Notes: a model not told the origin generated them from the sequence alone. Positions 26,401 to 35,766 are shown, counted from the first letter of the stretch. The stretch: 64,000 nucleotides of DNA from Paraescarpia echinospica (GCA_020002185.1 CM034531.1:76744291-76808290); one strand, 5' to 3'. Made by a program: numbers and translations.

Positions 26401-29125
26401 AGTCATATAGACGTACTGGAAATGACGAAGACTACAACAATTATAAAGAAGCACTAATCCAAGCTGCAGCTGAAATTAGAAATTCAAAGAGAAGCTATAA
26501 ACATAAATTAGCTTGTAATATAAAACATGACAGCATGAGTTTTTATGCGTATGTTCGAAGCAAACAGAAAGTTCAGGATAAGGTCGGTCCTCTAGAAGAT
26601 AGTGCTGGAAATATAATATCAGAAGGATTCTTAATGGCAGAAGACCTGAATGAGTATTTTAGTTCAGTGTTTACCAGAGAAGACACTAGTTCACTGCCAG
26701 TACCAGAGGCTAAGTTCAAGGGGGCAGAATCAGACTATTTAAGACAGTTAATTGTAACCCCAGAAATGGTAGCTAAGAAAATTAGGGCTATGAAGGATAA
26801 TAAATCACCTGGAGTGGATGGTATTCCACCCAAACTACTATTGGAAATTGTAGAACAAATTAGCATACAGCTTGCAACAGTTTTCAACTTGTCATTAGAA
26901 GAGGGAGTGGTTCCTTTAGAATGGAAAGAAGCAAATATTATACCGTTATTTAAAAAAGGTTCGAGAAACAAGTCAAATAATTACAGACCAGTTAGTTTAA
27001 CATCGGTGATTTGTAAATTATTAGAAAGACTAATTAAAGATCACATGGTGGATTTTCTTGTTAAACATAACTTGATAAACCCATCTCAACATGGGTTTCT
27101 AAAAGCGAGGTCATGCTTAACAAATATGTTGTGTTTTTTTAAAGATATCACTAAGCGGGTAGACGATGGATCACCAGTAGATATCATCTACTTAGATTTT
27201 CAAAAAGCTTTCGACAAAGTGTCACATCAAAGATTACTGCTTAAACTAAAGGCCCATGGCATAGGAAATGGTATAATTAACTGGATTAAAAAATGGCTGA
27301 TTGACAGAAGACAACGGGTAGTTGTTGATGTGGAGGCTTCAAACTGGAAATCAGTTTTGAGTGGGGTTCCACAGGGATCAGTACTGGGACCTATATTATT
27401 CTTAATATATATAAACGATTTGGACGATGATCTAGCTAGCAAGGTGTTAAAATTTGCAGATGATACAAAAGTGTTTAGAAGGATTAAAAGTGATGGAGAT
27501 AGACAGCATTTACAAGATGATCTTGACAGGTTGATCAAATGGTCTGAAAAATGGCAAATGTTGTTCAATTTTGGGAAATGTAAATGCCTTCACACAGGAC
27601 ATGGGAACGAATATGTAGAACATACAATGGGGGGAACTGTACTAAGTACTACTGTAAAAGACTTAGGGCTGACAATTAGTGCTGACATGAAGGTTTCAGA
27701 GCAGTGTGGAATTGCAGCTTCAAATGGAAATCAAATCCTTGGATTGATTAGGCGAAATATAGCATATAAAGAAAAAGAACTAATAATACCGCTGTACAAA
27801 ACAATAGTTAGGCCTCATTTAGAATATTGTATACAAGCGTGGAGGCCATACCGCAAGAAGGACATAGATATGCTAGAAAGAGTACAGAGGAGAGCGACTA
27901 AAATGATACCAAAACTGAGGGATCTTAGTTATGAAAAACGCCTAAAAGAATGTGGTTTAACAACACTAGAGACCAGGAGATTGAGAGGAGATCAGATAGA
28001 AATGTTTAAAATATTGAATGGTTATGAAAATATTGATAGAAATGTGTTTTTTTCGGTTAAGAAAGATAGAAAGACTAGAGGACATGAAGTTACATTAGTA
28101 AAGGAGCAGTGTAGATTAGACGTAAAAAAGTTCTCATTTTCACAAAGGACTGTGAATGAATGGAACAGATTATCTGATGATTGTGTGGGTGCTAGTAGTG
28201 TGAATATGTTTAAAAATAAAATCGACACATACCTCAGAAGTGCTGGATATATGTTGATAAAAGGGTTGGACTCTCGATAAGCCAAAGAGTTTCCTTGTCC
28301 ACCTGCCATCTAGAGTTAATTCTCTGGATGGCAATCTTGTTAAATCTTGTTAAAGGTGTCACCATTGGAGACACCGGGGATCCCGCAGGAATATTCAGTG
28401 ATTGGACAACTGACAAGTGATATCTTTCACGTTGTTCAATGGAATTAAATCCTAACTGCTCTGAGCGACGTTATGACGACTAAACGATGTTGCTACAAAT
28501 CTGCAATTTTGCAGGAATATAAGTGACTTTGTGATGTCATTTAGCGCCGCTCGCTGACGCTGAATATATCGCGAAAGAACGAAAAAAATGGGCGTATGGA
28601 ATAGCAACGAGGCGGCAATTTCGGCATATTTTGGGCGAGGCGGCATAGAAAAACGGCGAGGCGACCCGCCTCGCTTATTACATACCAGGGGAAACACTAT
28701 ATATTATATATATATATATATGCAACCCAAAATGTCCCCAGTTCAACGGTACCTTTGCCATTACTCGTGTATTGCACAATCGGGTGGAAGTGAGCTCTTT
28801 TGCCGAAGCACTCCCCCTTGTTGACAAACGCCTCACGGATCACATCCTGCCCCGTCAACACGACGAAGTGTCCACGGGGTCCGACACGCAGGTGAACTAT
28901 CTCGCCATATTTCTTCGCTAGTTTCTCGAACGTCAGATGGATTTGGTCGTCGTTCAAGAACATGACAGAGTTGCCGATGAGCGGCCACGATTTAGGACCT
29001 GGCGGCCAGTTGATCGGTCTTAGACTTATGGGTGTACTCAGTAGCCAAAGTGCGCAGAGGAAGGCAGCGATGAATATCAGCAAAGTCGACGTGTCGACGT
29101 ACTCAACCCAGGCGAACAAAGCCAT
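6046..29125 (-). CDS. Cytochrome P450, CYP2 clan, complete eight-exon gene
   Basis: A microsomal haem-thiolate monooxygenase, expected to be anchored in the endoplasmic reticulum and to insert oxygen into small lipophilic substrates using electrons from P450 reductase. Exons are 29125-28753, 21197-20972, 20743-20620, 19979-19820, 13272-13136, 12523-12427, 6944-6738 and 6224-6046. Their lengths (373, 226, 124, 160, 137, 97, 207, 179) total 1503 nt, giving 500 residues plus TGA, the normal size for the family, and all junctions are in phase with GT/AG borders. Visible landmarks are the N-terminal anchor (about 14-31), WPPGP hinge (40-44), C-helix W134, I-helix AGTETT (308-313), ExxR (E365-R368), PDRW (420-423) and the haem loop FSVGYRMCMG with C446. 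The exact subfamily and substrate cannot be read from sequence. Intron 1 (7.6 kb), intron 4 (6.5 kb) and intron 6 (5.5 kb) are long and filled with mobile elements, yet the coding parts are undamaged. Confidence 0.93.
6253..6314. repeat. AT-rich perfect palindrome
   Basis: Two (AT)n tracts arranged around a GGAATATATATATATATTCC-type core that is its own reverse complement. It lies just inside intron 7, 30 bp from the exon 8 acceptor. Confidence 0.8.
6738..6944 (-). CDS. P450 exon 7
   Basis: Acceptor CATTTCAG, donor GTTG|GTGTGT. Encodes GIPHVV, FRGYDLPKDT, the PDRW motif and the first part of the haem loop (FMPFSVG). Confidence 0.93.
6945..7599. other. P450 intron 6, 3' portion, no feature recognised
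   Basis: Intronic sequence between exon 7 and the old LINE. No coding or repeat signal that I can support. Confidence 0.4.
7600..9163 (-). pseudogene. Old LINE, RT half (split by a later LINE insertion)
   Basis: Minus-strand remnants of a non-LTR reverse transcriptase: the finger/palm segment (MKIANVVPLFKSGDK, then ISLLPQFSKMLE) at about 8340-8450 and a thumb-region segment (NLGVYVDNLLNWNVHI) at about 7740-7810. The endonuclease half of what appears to be the same element continues on the same strand at 11216-12200. Many stops and frameshifts make it an old copy. It lies inside intron 6 of the P450 gene. Confidence 0.7.
9164..11215 (+). pseudogene. LINE copy, 5'-truncated, same family as the 2A-bearing LINE at 46.9-50.1 kb
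   Basis: Starts inside the endonuclease domain at the SDHHT box (about 9170), continues through the linker ([30 protein letters not shown]), RT pieces ([20 protein letters not shown] at about 10215, [10 protein letters not shown]) and the C-terminal domain (APTLWNMLPL), and ends in an ATT-rich tail near 11190-11215. Long stretches match the translated minus-strand LINE at 46.9-50.1 kb almost residue for residue. At least five frame breaks and stops show that it is inactive. A deletion has joined the region after YRQFHSTET directly to the YADD region. Confidence 0.8.
11216..12200 (-). pseudogene. Old LINE, endonuclease half (split)
   Basis: The minus strand reads, with breaks, through an apurinic-type endonuclease: a VHFDPRSL-like N-terminal segment near 11930, then NTPFYNLDDAFHIVRDNKKDGGVAIYIKK near 11760-11840, where GGVAIY is a hallmark of LINE endonucleases. 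Upstream is an acidic leader (11990-12193) ending in a stop. Together with 7600-9163 it forms one older minus-strand element interrupted by the plus-strand LINE at 9164-11215. It ends about 230 bp from P450 exon 6. Confidence 0.7.
12427..12523 (-). CDS. P450 exon 6 (ExxR helix)
   Basis: 97-nt exon. Acceptor TGCCAAG, donor CCTTG|GTAGGT. Encodes VIGQDR, then LPYTENVILEIHR, which holds the invariant Glu and Arg of the K-helix. Confidence 0.92.
13136..13272 (-). CDS. P450 exon 5 (I-helix)
   Basis: Uses the acceptor TTACAG, not the nearer TTTGCAG 14 bp upstream, because only the former keeps the frame from exon 4. Encodes the oxygen-binding helix with AGTETT and ends at EISQ in phase 0 (donor ACAG|GTCGGT). 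Confidence 0.93.
13311..13382. repeat. (CA)n-rich simple repeat
   Basis: ACACAC/CACCCACC-rich tract in P450 intron 4, between exon 5 and the long-TIR element. Confidence 0.8.
13419..13966 (+). repeat. Left long terminal inverted repeat
   Basis: Nearly identical, reversed, to 18748-19230, for example CCGGTACCGTTTTGAGGGAC here against CCGGTACCATTTTGAGGGAC on the other strand at the right end. About 11 bp near the tip are present only in this arm. Rich in T/A homopolymers. Confidence 0.85.
14026..18186 (+). pseudogene. Decayed transposon gene: FEN/PIN-like nuclease domain plus CXC tail
   Basis: One long reading frame of about 1,300 codons broken by roughly eight stops and frameshifts (for example TGA at 15574, TAA at 16253, TAG at 16688). 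The N-terminal third (14026-15850) holds RRRPPWHVLLPLAV, LNRLGHGVSYS, a LDQALYAKA segment, RMGDFHAVLNFL and IGKRFQDAGL; I know these only as conserved in unnamed invertebrate proteins. The C-terminal third holds acidic motifs in the order of FEN1-type nucleases: IDG (Asp at 16919), VFD (17042), EEAD (17325), DTD (17406), TGCD (17575) followed by a GKGK turn. Human FEN1 has D34, D86, E158/E160, D179/D181 and D233, with similar spacing. The end carries a cysteine-rich CXC (tesmin-like) motif at about 18020-18110, a known DNA-binding module. The motif match is seen; the nuclease function is inferred. Confidence 0.7.
18748..19230 (-). repeat. Right long terminal inverted repeat
   Basis: Inverted partner of 13419-13966. 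The inner end loses similarity just after the block CTTGCTA(C/T)AAG. Confidence 0.85.
19820..19979 (-). CDS. P450 exon 4
   Basis: Acceptor TATGTTTAG, donor ACGG|GTAAGA. Encodes the F-G region and the segment before the I-helix (IRDFVDIYLKTENEEE). Short conserved length and phase 1 exit fit exon 5. Confidence 0.9.
20222..20445. repeat. (GA)n/(GGGA)n microsatellite
   Basis: About 220 bp of GA and GGGA repeats in P450 intron 3. All long reading frames over it are low-complexity artefacts. Confidence 0.95.
20620..20743 (-). CDS. P450 exon 3
   Basis: Acceptor TTTTGCAG, donor TTT|GTAAGT. Encodes YDYDNEEFRHLLQG onward to MALF; phase 2 in, phase 0 out, matching both neighbours. Confidence 0.9.
20972..21197 (-). 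CDS. P450 exon 2
   Basis: Acceptor CATTATAG at 21198-21205, donor AAAG|GTTGGG. Encodes the C-helix (HGKDWKLLKR) and the LKDFGVGKSSLEEKI stretch typical of CYP2 proteins, ending at FCER. Confidence 0.93.
22600..22890. repeat. Foldback-type repeat, single arm plus centre
   Basis: Closely resembles, in the same orientation, the left arm and centre of the foldback element at 24225-24640: GAATCCGGACCCAC near 22620, AGCACCCCGGTTTG near 22775, then CGCAAACCGGGTCGCTATTT near 22876. The second arm is missing, apparently where the CR1 element's 5' region starts. Confidence 0.7.
22901..23008. repeat. Tandem ~64-bp repeat in LINE 5' region
   Basis: Two copies of GGGCTTCAA-AG-GTCCGG-TTCGA-ACAAGTGCCGA-AGTGA, at about 22900-22938 and 22965-23007. 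They could be promoter monomers of the LINE. Confidence 0.5.
23178..23396 (+). CDS. LINE ORF1-like small zinc-binding protein
   Basis: 72 codons with CNDCQSW near the start and FRCMECLR further on, resembling the first half of the PHD/RING-like fingers in CR1-family ORF1 proteins, followed by a short amphipathic helix. Such ORF1 proteins bind the element's RNA. It is short for the family, and the downstream frame continues in an acidic region up to the endonuclease, so part of ORF1 may be frameshifted away. Confidence 0.5.
   Translation: MAPCKRQLRAKRHLVCNDCQSWVDFALSSYPKSWAETKDDFRCMECLRVECLMKEVCKLTDIVKEMEMRDST
24225..24640. repeat. Foldback (palindromic) element
   Basis: About 200-bp arms facing each other: GGCAGAATCCGGACCCACC on the left and its near-perfect inverse at the right end, with AAATAGCGCCCCGGTTTGC / GCAAACCGGGTCACTATTT at the centre (about 24370-24490). 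No coding capacity. It lies inside the TA-flanked element. Confidence 0.8.
24790..25130 (-). pseudogene. Possible acidic transposase tail (pogo/Tigger-like)
   Basis: A minus-strand frame with DSDSDSDFGGF and DDETDFDDDGF-type runs separated by a short linker. Asp/Ser-rich tails ending near a Phe occur at the C-terminus of many pogo/Tigger transposases, which would suit the TA-flanked element. No catalytic domain is seen, so this is only a suggestion. Confidence 0.25.
28753..29125 (-). CDS. P450 exon 1
   Basis: Starts at ATG 29123-29125. Codes for the membrane anchor, the proline hinge and the first beta strands (GEIVHLRVGP). Ends in phase 1 at the donor AAAG|GTACCG. I chose this ATG over one 37 codons upstream because the damaged copy aligns from exactly this codon. 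The hAT-like element ends only 54 bp into the intron. Confidence 0.93.
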
Positions 29126-30132
29126 TGCGACAAAAAAACACCAGGTCTTGCCAGTGTTACAATCATTAGTTGCCGTACCTAGTTGAGCCTTTAATAGACA
29201 ATGTACGAAGTAGGTTACAAGGCGGGGCTGGCCCACAAGTAAACACCCGTCAATGCAATGCGGAGATACTATCGATCATCCGAATGGGCGGACTTTAAAC
29301 CTACACATACCACGACATTGCGACATTAACCCTGTATGATGTATCAAGCGCCACTCATGTCAGAGAACGGGCGCAGAGTAGGTGCGTGCCAGGATTCCGC
29401 GTTGTTACTAAGTCTAAGGTGGTTTGCGTTAGTAATACGAAATGTTTTCCAGTATAATTGTTAGTATACAAATAAAAAAATGGAATAACTTACATGACTA
29501 TTTTCACGCACACAAACATATTGTGTGATTTAGAGCGCTCTTTTTGTTGTTCATGATCTATAATCGAGGCTATAACTAGTATCGAAGCTATCGTGATATG
29601 TGGCGTACGGCCCTGTCTATATGCACAGCCGCGGTGTCGTGCTATTCTTTTGTGCATACGATATACTTTCTTCTTGAAATGGTGGTAAATTAATCAACAT
29701 AATTAATTGTTTGCTTTAATAAATAAAAATATAGTAGGCCTACTTATAGTGATTGCCTTCTTATGTAAAAATGTTATGTTTATTTATCCATTATTTGATG
29801 GATAACTATTTGCACACATTAGGGCACAGCACATTGTGTGATAAAAGTGACTTTAATTTATATATATATACATATTATGGTTCACATACAAATGAATTAC
29901 AATATGTAGTGACCGGTTTCCTCTAGGTAAATTCCTAAACATGTTATTGAAGTAACTTGAATTATACTAATTACATTTATTTTAATTACATCATGATCAT
30001 CGTCTTATTTTCAATTTGTTTATAATTATTATGTGCAATATTGCACATGCCATTTCTGTAAGATAATAATGCTTCTAAATGGACCACATAAAAATTCTAT
30101 CATCATACATTTGTCAACATGTATGTCACAAA
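29126..30132. other. Upstream region of the P450 gene, no further gene recognised
   Basis: Contains whatever promoter the P450 has; I see no convincing TATA box placed at a known start. The sequence from 29500 on is AT-rich with no coding signal. Confidence 0.4.
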
Positions 30133-30384
30133 TTATTTTCTGTAAGGAGTTTCAGTAAAAAAGAGAACATGCAAAGAAAATGTTAAGTTTTCCACATTTT
30201 TAGTAGTAAAATTGTGATTACTAATTTTAATGGGCAACTTAGTATATGACCATTTATTGTAGTGGTTGAACAACATTATTTTAACTTTACATCTGATGTA
30301 CTGGTAGTACCTTTCATCCAAACCGTTAGTGTGTGGGTGATATGCAGCTGTAATCATACGTTTAATGTCAAACCTCTTCGCCAA
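30133..30384 (-). pseudogene. LTR-retrotransposon integrase fragment
   Basis: Minus-strand frame of 83 codons with FDIKRMITAAYHPHTNGLDERYYQ, the well-known segment around the catalytic Glu of Gypsy-type integrases (normally AYHPQTNG.vER). The reading degenerates after about 30 residues and no other Gypsy part is nearby. It differs from the Gypsy fragment at 38-41 kb, whose equivalent reads SPGYAQSNGKAE. Confidence 0.6.
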
Positions 30385-31225
30385 ATCAGCTCACCCAATC
30401 ACTGAAACAATTGCAAGCTCTAGCAGCTAGCCTGATTGAGTTAACCGAATGAAAGAAATATGAGCGTGCAGAGAAATCGCGTCGACTTGAACTTTAGAGA
30501 AGTAGACTTATGCAAATTATTTTATACCATCTGAGATACAAAGACAGCCAGAGTTGAGGAAAAAGAGTCGACTTAAATGAAAATTAACTGAGTTCGAATT
30601 ATGTGGAGTGCACTGTACTTTCTTTCCTTTATTAAAAAATCATCAGCACATTTATTTTTCACAATTACAAAACACAATTCTCAATAACCGAGTTCTTTTG
30701 TTTTGCAGATGCAACATGTGTCCAGAAAGTGACGATCAAACAATGTGTCTTGGTGCAGTCTGTTTTTGCTGCATGCTGTCAACATTGGAGGAGTCGGTTG
30801 TTTTTCTTGTTCAGACATCACACAACAGTGTTTCAACTTCATGTACTGATCATCCTCTAAAACACAGAACATGAAATAAGTATAATAAACAAACACTACA
30901 TAAAATAATACATTCCATACATAGTATTTGCCACCTTTATCGTATCTCCAGGCGCTATACAAGCCTTTAGAAGGGCGCGAAGAACCAGTAGACAGTAGAT
31001 TGGTGGTTAATAATTATGCCATAAATCAATACTTTTGTAGTAGAAGAGACAATTTAGGTTTACTGCTAAATTGGGTCTAATTGTTGTTGGAATTACATGC
31101 AAAGAAAACATGGAAAATGTATCTTACACTGAGCCTGCTTATAATCCAGGTGGTCAAAAGTATGGTTGCAATATTATTGTAACTGGTGTTTTGAAATTAA
31201 AAATGCAATTTTCATTGTCATTTCC
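30385..31225. other. No gene recognised
   Basis: AT-rich spacer. Short frames present show no family motif. Confidence 0.4.
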
Positions 31226-31990
31226 CAGCAAACATGGCAGTATTGGGCCAATGCTGGCATGGTACTGGCGAGTACCGTTTGTAGCGTCAACGGTACAGCC
31301 GGTACTGAGCCGGTACATTGGACAGTCCATGGTGAAAGTGAATGTAATGGCCCGGCACTGGCCCAATACAGGCAAGTTTTCAACATTGTTCCACAAGATG
31401 GCGCACGTGTAGCTTTTTGTAGCGCCAACTATGGAATGCAATTTTACCGCCAAATTTAGAGTGAATCCGCAGAGGATTACTGGATTAAGCTAGTTTGATG
31501 TGTTTGAATCTTTTTGATGTGCGATGTTGACTTGTCTGTGGAAGATTTGAAATTGGAATTTTGTCAGGTAAGTTGTACTGATTAGTAAAAGTGAATAGCA
31601 TACATTATGATATGATACTTGTGAATACACAGAATTGTATAATTGTACCTAAATTAATGTTTTAATTGAGAAATAACATAAACTGACATAGCTAACCTGG
31701 GTGATAATTGAAGCAGCCTGCATAACTAGCAAACGATAGACCCTGCATCAAACTGGTCTGGCTACATTATTAATTATCAGCCTAATAGATAACTAGCCTT
31801 TTAAAGGAAAACAAAAGGCAACGTTGTGGTGTTTAGCACCTAAAAGAGTTAGCACAAACTAACCATTAGCATTTACAATCAAAATTTTCAGTTCAGTGGT
31901 TTACTCGGAATGTAGTCTTACTTAAAGTGGAAGATTCTAACGAAATCTGCGATAACATGTAGATCTGCCATCTTACTGATGACGCGTTCA
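31226..31990 (-). mobile_element. Internally deleted copy of the 51-59 kb DNA transposon
   Basis: At 31226 the sequence CCCAGCAAACATGGCAGTAT matches, inverted, the right terminus of the large element (CCCAGCTAACATAACAGTAC read inward from 59003), followed by the same kind of CCAGTACTGG-type repeats up to about 31370. At 31795-31990 the minus strand matches the 5' untranslated region of the large element at about 51180-51345 (for example CAACGTTGCCTTTTG). The transposase and DUF4806 genes between these blocks are missing, so this is a non-autonomous derivative in the opposite orientation. Confidence 0.65.
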
Positions 31991-32807
31991 TTTGGCCGAA
32001 AGCAACCAATAAACGAGCAGCATTATTTTTGCCGTGTACGACACACTGTCTTGTGTAGTTCGCGTAGTTGGTTCATGTTCATCGGATGCAGTTCGTTATA
32101 TTAGTATAAGTTGAGCTTACAGTGAAAACGTGACTTGCAATATGCCACACTGCTCTACATACGGAACTGCGCATGCGTCAGGTTATGTCTCTTCTTATTC
32201 CCCGCTCGTACATTTATAGTTAATATTATAAATTCTAAAGACTTATTGTTTAAATCTTACAGAGGTGCAGTAATATCATCATTACTGTACGTACGTATTA
32301 ATATATTTGCAATCAATCATTCCAAAGTCTTATTTCGCAAAAATAATTGCTTAGCAACCACCCGTAGAATTTAAAACAAAATGGCGGAAAAGTAAACAAT
32401 AAGCAAAGAGCGCGAAACACAAATCACTCCCAATGCAACTCGCATAATCAGGGTGTTCTAAAAAGTAAACATCACAGTAATTAAATATACATTAGCTATA
32501 TAAGACACGTAGATTATATATTCTTAAATCCTTCTCCTCTGTCTTGCCATTTCCTGAACTAACAGGCCTTTCGTCGGGTGTATCATCATCACCCTTGTGT
32601 TTTCAACATATTTCAAGCCCTGAGTCGGCCCAGGGCTAGAAAAAAACCTAACATTTACCCTATCATTGCTTCTATCTGTTAGTGTTTGCACTAGTCCCAA
32701 ACCCTGCACTTGCACCTATTCAGTTTAGTATAAAAGTTAATAAATGAGGTTTTTTTTCAATTAATGAATTAATTTTTTTTTTAAAGTAGGTTAGTGAAAA
32801 ATGTGTA
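31991..32807. other. No gene recognised
   Basis: Flank of the LINE that follows. No supported coding region. Confidence 0.4.
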
Positions 32808-32979
32808 TGTCTTCTTCTTCTTCCAATACAAGCCTAGCCTCAATTTGCTGAGGATACAGGCGGTGCCATGGCATGGCAGGCGAACAGGAAATTTTTGTTT
32901 TGTTTTTAGAGTGCAATATATAAGAACACAAATTATCGTGTAAATAAACATAAATACGTGCAGAAGAACTTGTTAACGT

Positions 32980-35766
32980 CTAAAACATGGGGTACTGCAA
33001 AGTCTGGATGTTGCTTTTAAACGCATACAGGCTGTTTTGATTTACAATATATTGAGGGAGGGAATTCCAAAGTCGAATGGTACTGGGGAAAAAAGAATAC
33101 AAGTTGTAGTTGCATCTGGAGTGAGGGATAAGGTAAGATAAGGAATGTTGTTTTCTAGTGACTATATTTACAGGAATAAGGTATTGGTTTGCTGGTATAC
33201 CCACTAGGCCATTTGCTATCTTGTACATCATACATAGTTTTGCATCAGTTCTTCTGTCTGATAAGGATCTCCATCCTAATGTCTGGAGCATGTCTGTTAC
33301 ACTGGAGGTATTGTGGTGGCGATATAAGACATATCGGGCTGCACGGCGTTGAATCATTTCTAGTTTGTTTATTTGTGTAAGGGTATATGGATCCCAGACA
33401 GTACAGCTGTTCTCCACGATGGGTCTGACAAAGGTGAAGTAGGCCTGAGTTTTTATTTGAATTGACGGAACTTTGAGATTTCTGCGGAGGAAGCCTAGTG
33501 ATCTATTTGCTTTTAGACAAATGTTATTTATGTGGGCATTCCACCGGAGATCTGAGGTTATGGTTATACCAAGATATTTTACCTGTGAAACAGTTTCTAG
33601 TGTTTGACCGTGAAGCATGTATTGATTGTTAATGACAGTTTTGTTTCTTGTTACAGGTATGACATGGCATTTTTGAAGATTGAATTCCATGTTCCAGGTT
33701 ATGGCCCATTTTCCAAGTTTGTGAAGATCTTCCTGGAGCACAGCTGTATTTGTCTTAGGCTTAAGGGCTATATACATTATGGTGTCATCAGCATAAAGTC
33801 TAACTGTATATGTAATATTGTCTGGGATGTCATTTATGTAAAAGAGGAATAGACAAGGGCCAAGTACAGAGCCTTGTGGTACTCCTGATGTTACGGGTAC
33901 CTCAGAGGAGGCCTCGCCCTCTATTATGACTCTTTGAGTTCTGTCTGTTAAAAATGATCGAATCCAGGAATTTGTTTTGCCTTGGATGCCATAGTGATGG
34001 AGTTTGTAAATCAGTTTTTTATGGCTGACCTTATCAAATGCTTTAGAGAAGTCCATCACTATGACATCCGTTTGCATGCCAGACTGCATATGGGTAACTA
34101 AGTCATGTATGAACTGAATAAGCTGTGTCTCACAAGATACTTGGGAGCAAAAGCCATGTTGAAGATGATAAAGAATGTTGTGTGAATGTGCATGTTTCAT
34201 TATACTACTAACCAAGACATGTTCCATTAGTTTTGATGCTATGCATGTCAGGGAAATGGGCCTATAATTTGAAGCTATGTATTTTTGACCATTCTTGAAA
34301 ATAGGTGAGACATTTGCTTTTAGCCAGTCTGTGGGGACTTCTCCTGTAGCATATGACTTCTGAAAGATTAAAGTTAGCGATGGTGCAATTTCAACAGCCA
34401 ATTCTTTTAGAATTCTTGGGTTGATGTTGTCTGGTCCTTGTGCTTTATACGGTTTAAGATTTTTTAGGAGTTTTAGTACACCAGCTTCTGTAATTTCTAT
34501 TTCTGGCATTTCTGGTAGTGTTGGATTGGGTAGTTTGGTTACTTGGGGAGATGGGTCATCTGTAATGACTGATTGAAACTGCTGATTTAGTATCTCCGCT
34601 TTGGCTTTAGGGTTTGAGTGTAGGATTCCATTTTGTTTGAGAGGCGATATCGCTGTGTGGTTTGTACGGCAGTGTTTCATGTAAGTCCAGAATCTCTTAG
34701 CATAACCTTGTTTTTGTTGACTATCTTCAGTAGAGGTGACAATTTCATTTACATAGTTCCAGTAGGCAGTTCTCAGTTGTTGCTGTATAGTTTGTTTTAG
34801 ATGTTTGTATTTTGGAGTGTGCTTGTGACATTTGTACATTCTGTCCCTTTTTTGCATAAGTTGCTTTAGTGTTGGTGTAATCCAGGGGTATCCGTCCCTA
34901 CATCTAGCCATTCTGGATGGTATATACAACCCAGTACCTTTGACAATGCTATCCCGAAACATACACCACAACTTGTTTGCACTGTTTTGTTCATAGCAAT
35001 TTTGAAGATTTTTGCTTACATCTTTCATATGTTTTCTAAATTTGTCCCAGTCTGCCTTATTGAAAAGGGGAATATTTCTAGGTTTCTGTTTGTGTTTCAT
35101 TGGGTTTATGTCTAGCTCTGTGTAACAACAGTCATGATCTGAGATTCCTGGTAATATCTCTGTTTGGTTGACATTGGTAGGGTTATTTGTGATCATTAAG
35201 TCTAGAGTGTTTTCTCCCCTTGTTGGCTTGTCTGTAATCTGGATAAGACCAAGGTCATCTAGAATGTTTCGAAATTTATCATGAAGTAGTACGTTTTGGC
35301 AGTTTGGTTTTAACATTCCATTCCGCCAGTCCCATCCAGGAAAATTAAAATCTCCTGCAATGAATAAGTGTTGCTTTTGATTTACTCTGCCTAGAGATAT
35401 TTCAAATTGTTCTATGCTGTGTTCATCATTTACGTCAGGTCTGTAATAGACACATATGTGAAGTAATTTACAACCAGCTATGCTAATCTTAGCCCAAATG
35501 ATTTCGCAGTCTGTCTCTAATTCAAATTCCTCTTCACTAAGCAGGTCAGAATGTATTGCAATGAATACCCCACCTCCTCTCTGTTCATCTGTTCTGTCCT
35601 TTCTATATACATTGAATTTATCTGGGAAATATTCAGAATCTAATATGCTATTGCTACGCCAGGATTCAGTGCCAATAATTATGTCTTGTTTGGAGCTATC
35701 AATGAGTGAAAGGAATTCTGCCTTCTTGTTTTTTAGTGATTGACAATTTAGGTTGATGATTCTCAA
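32980..35766 (-). CDS. LINE ORF2: endonuclease and reverse transcriptase (intact)
   Basis: 928 codons without interruption. The apurinic-type endonuclease occupies about residues 1-230 ([55 protein letters not shown]). The RT follows at about 430-700 ([48 protein letters not shown], and the catalytic box LYADDT), with the thumb and a C-terminal domain including WDPY and RRAARYV. The product nicks the target and copies the element RNA in place. Domain order and motifs resemble CR1/L2-type LINEs. Nothing is visibly broken, so it could still be active. Confidence 0.9.
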   Translation of the reverse strand: MRIINLNCQSLKNKKAEFLSLIDSSKQDIIIGTESWRSNSILDSEYFPDKFNVYRKDRTDEQRGGGVFIAIHSDLLSEEEFELETDCEIIWAKISIAGCKLLHICVYYRPDVNDEHSIEQFEISLGRVNQKQHLFIAGDFNFPGWDWRNGMLKPNCQNVLLHDKFRNILDDLGLIQITDKPTRGENTLDLMITNNPTNVNQTEILPGISDHDCCYTELDINPMKHKQKPRNIPLFNKADWDKFRKHMKDVSKNLQNCYEQNSANKLWCMFRDSIVKGTGLYIPSRMARCRDGYPWITPTLKQLMQKRDRMYKCHKHTPKYKHLKQTIQQQLRTAYWNYVNEIVTSTEDSQQKQGYAKRFWTYMKHCRTNHTAISPLKQNGILHSNPKAKAEILNQQFQSVITDDPSPQVTKLPNPTLPEMPEIEITEAGVLKLLKNLKPYKAQGPDNINPRILKELAVEIAPSLTLIFQKSYATGEVPTDWLKANVSPIFKNGQKYIASNYRPISLTCIASKLMEHVLVSSIMKHAHSHNILYHLQHGFCSQVSCETQLIQFIHDLVTHMQSGMQTDVIVMDFSKAFDKVSHKKLIYKLHHYGIQGKTNSWIRSFLTDRTQRVIIEGEASSEVPVTSGVPQGSVLGPCLFLFYINDIPDNITYTVRLYADDTIMYIALKPKTNTAVLQEDLHKLGKWAITWNMEFNLQKCHVIPVTRNKTVINNQYMLHGQTLETVSQVKYLGITITSDLRWNAHINNICLKANRSLGFLRRNLKVPSIQIKTQAYFTFVRPIVENSCTVWDPYTLTQINKLEMIQRRAARYVLYRHHNTSSVTDMLQTLGWRSLSDRRTDAKLCMMYKIANGLVGIPANQYLIPVNIVTRKQHSLSYLIPHSRCNYNLYSFFPSTIRLWNSLPQYIVNQNSLYAFKSNIQTLQYPMF

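Larger units (their letters stand above)
23403..28280 (+). pseudogene. CR1-like ORF2: endonuclease and reverse transcriptase (interrupted)
   Basis: The endonuclease begins near 23510 (CLNARSIVNKRNEL), with ITESW, RRGGGVILYIK, the GDDNH box and, after the insertion, GNSDHNQ. The RT starts near 26600 and keeps [42 protein letters not shown] and the catalytic FADD at about 27460, then the thumb and the C-terminal domain ending at 28280. The second part alone (26391-28280) is 629 codons open. Two defects: a one-base frameshift at about 23830 (YRKSK where YRSPN is expected), and the 1976-bp insertion at 24079-26054. Removing the insertion with one TA rejoins the frame exactly between SQNEL and PVVDN. 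The RT part is intact, so decay is recent. Confidence 0.85.
22895..28352 (+). mobile_element. CR1-like LINE, near full length
   Basis: Non-LTR retrotransposon with a short zinc-binding ORF (23178-23396), an endonuclease-RT ORF (23403-28280, interrupted by a later insertion) and a 3' terminus made of two copies of the 10-mer AATCTTGTTA (28331-28352). Short tandem 3' repeats in place of poly(A) are typical of CR1/L2 elements. A minus-strand relative at 62957-64000 ends with the same 10-mer twice, which fixes the 3' end. The 5' edge is placed only roughly. Confidence 0.8.
21661..28698. mobile_element. hAT-like element with 8-bp target duplication, filled by nested insertions
   Basis: The left end reads CAGTGTTTCCCCTGG and the right end is its inverse (CCAGGGGAAACACT, lacking the last base). 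The 8-mer ATATATTA flanks both sides (21653-21660 and 28699-28706). CAGTG-type tips and 8-bp duplications are the marks of hAT transposons. Both subterminal regions are rich in GGCGAGG. No transposase is seen, so it is non-autonomous. Without the LINE insertion at about 22.9-28.35 kb it would be about 1.6 kb. It fills almost all of P450 intron 1. The flank is AT-rich, so a chance match of the duplication is possible but unlikely together with the tips. Confidence 0.75.

Noticed and set aside
28697..29236. Longer P450 N-terminus starting 37 codons upstream
   Set aside because: The leader has no P450 character, and the damaged copy aligns from the internal ATG; the C-terminal 19 codons of the open frame are intron.
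31071..31459. Open frames over the 31.2 kb palindrome array
   Set aside because: Non-coding subterminal repeats; palindromes open frames on both strands by chance.
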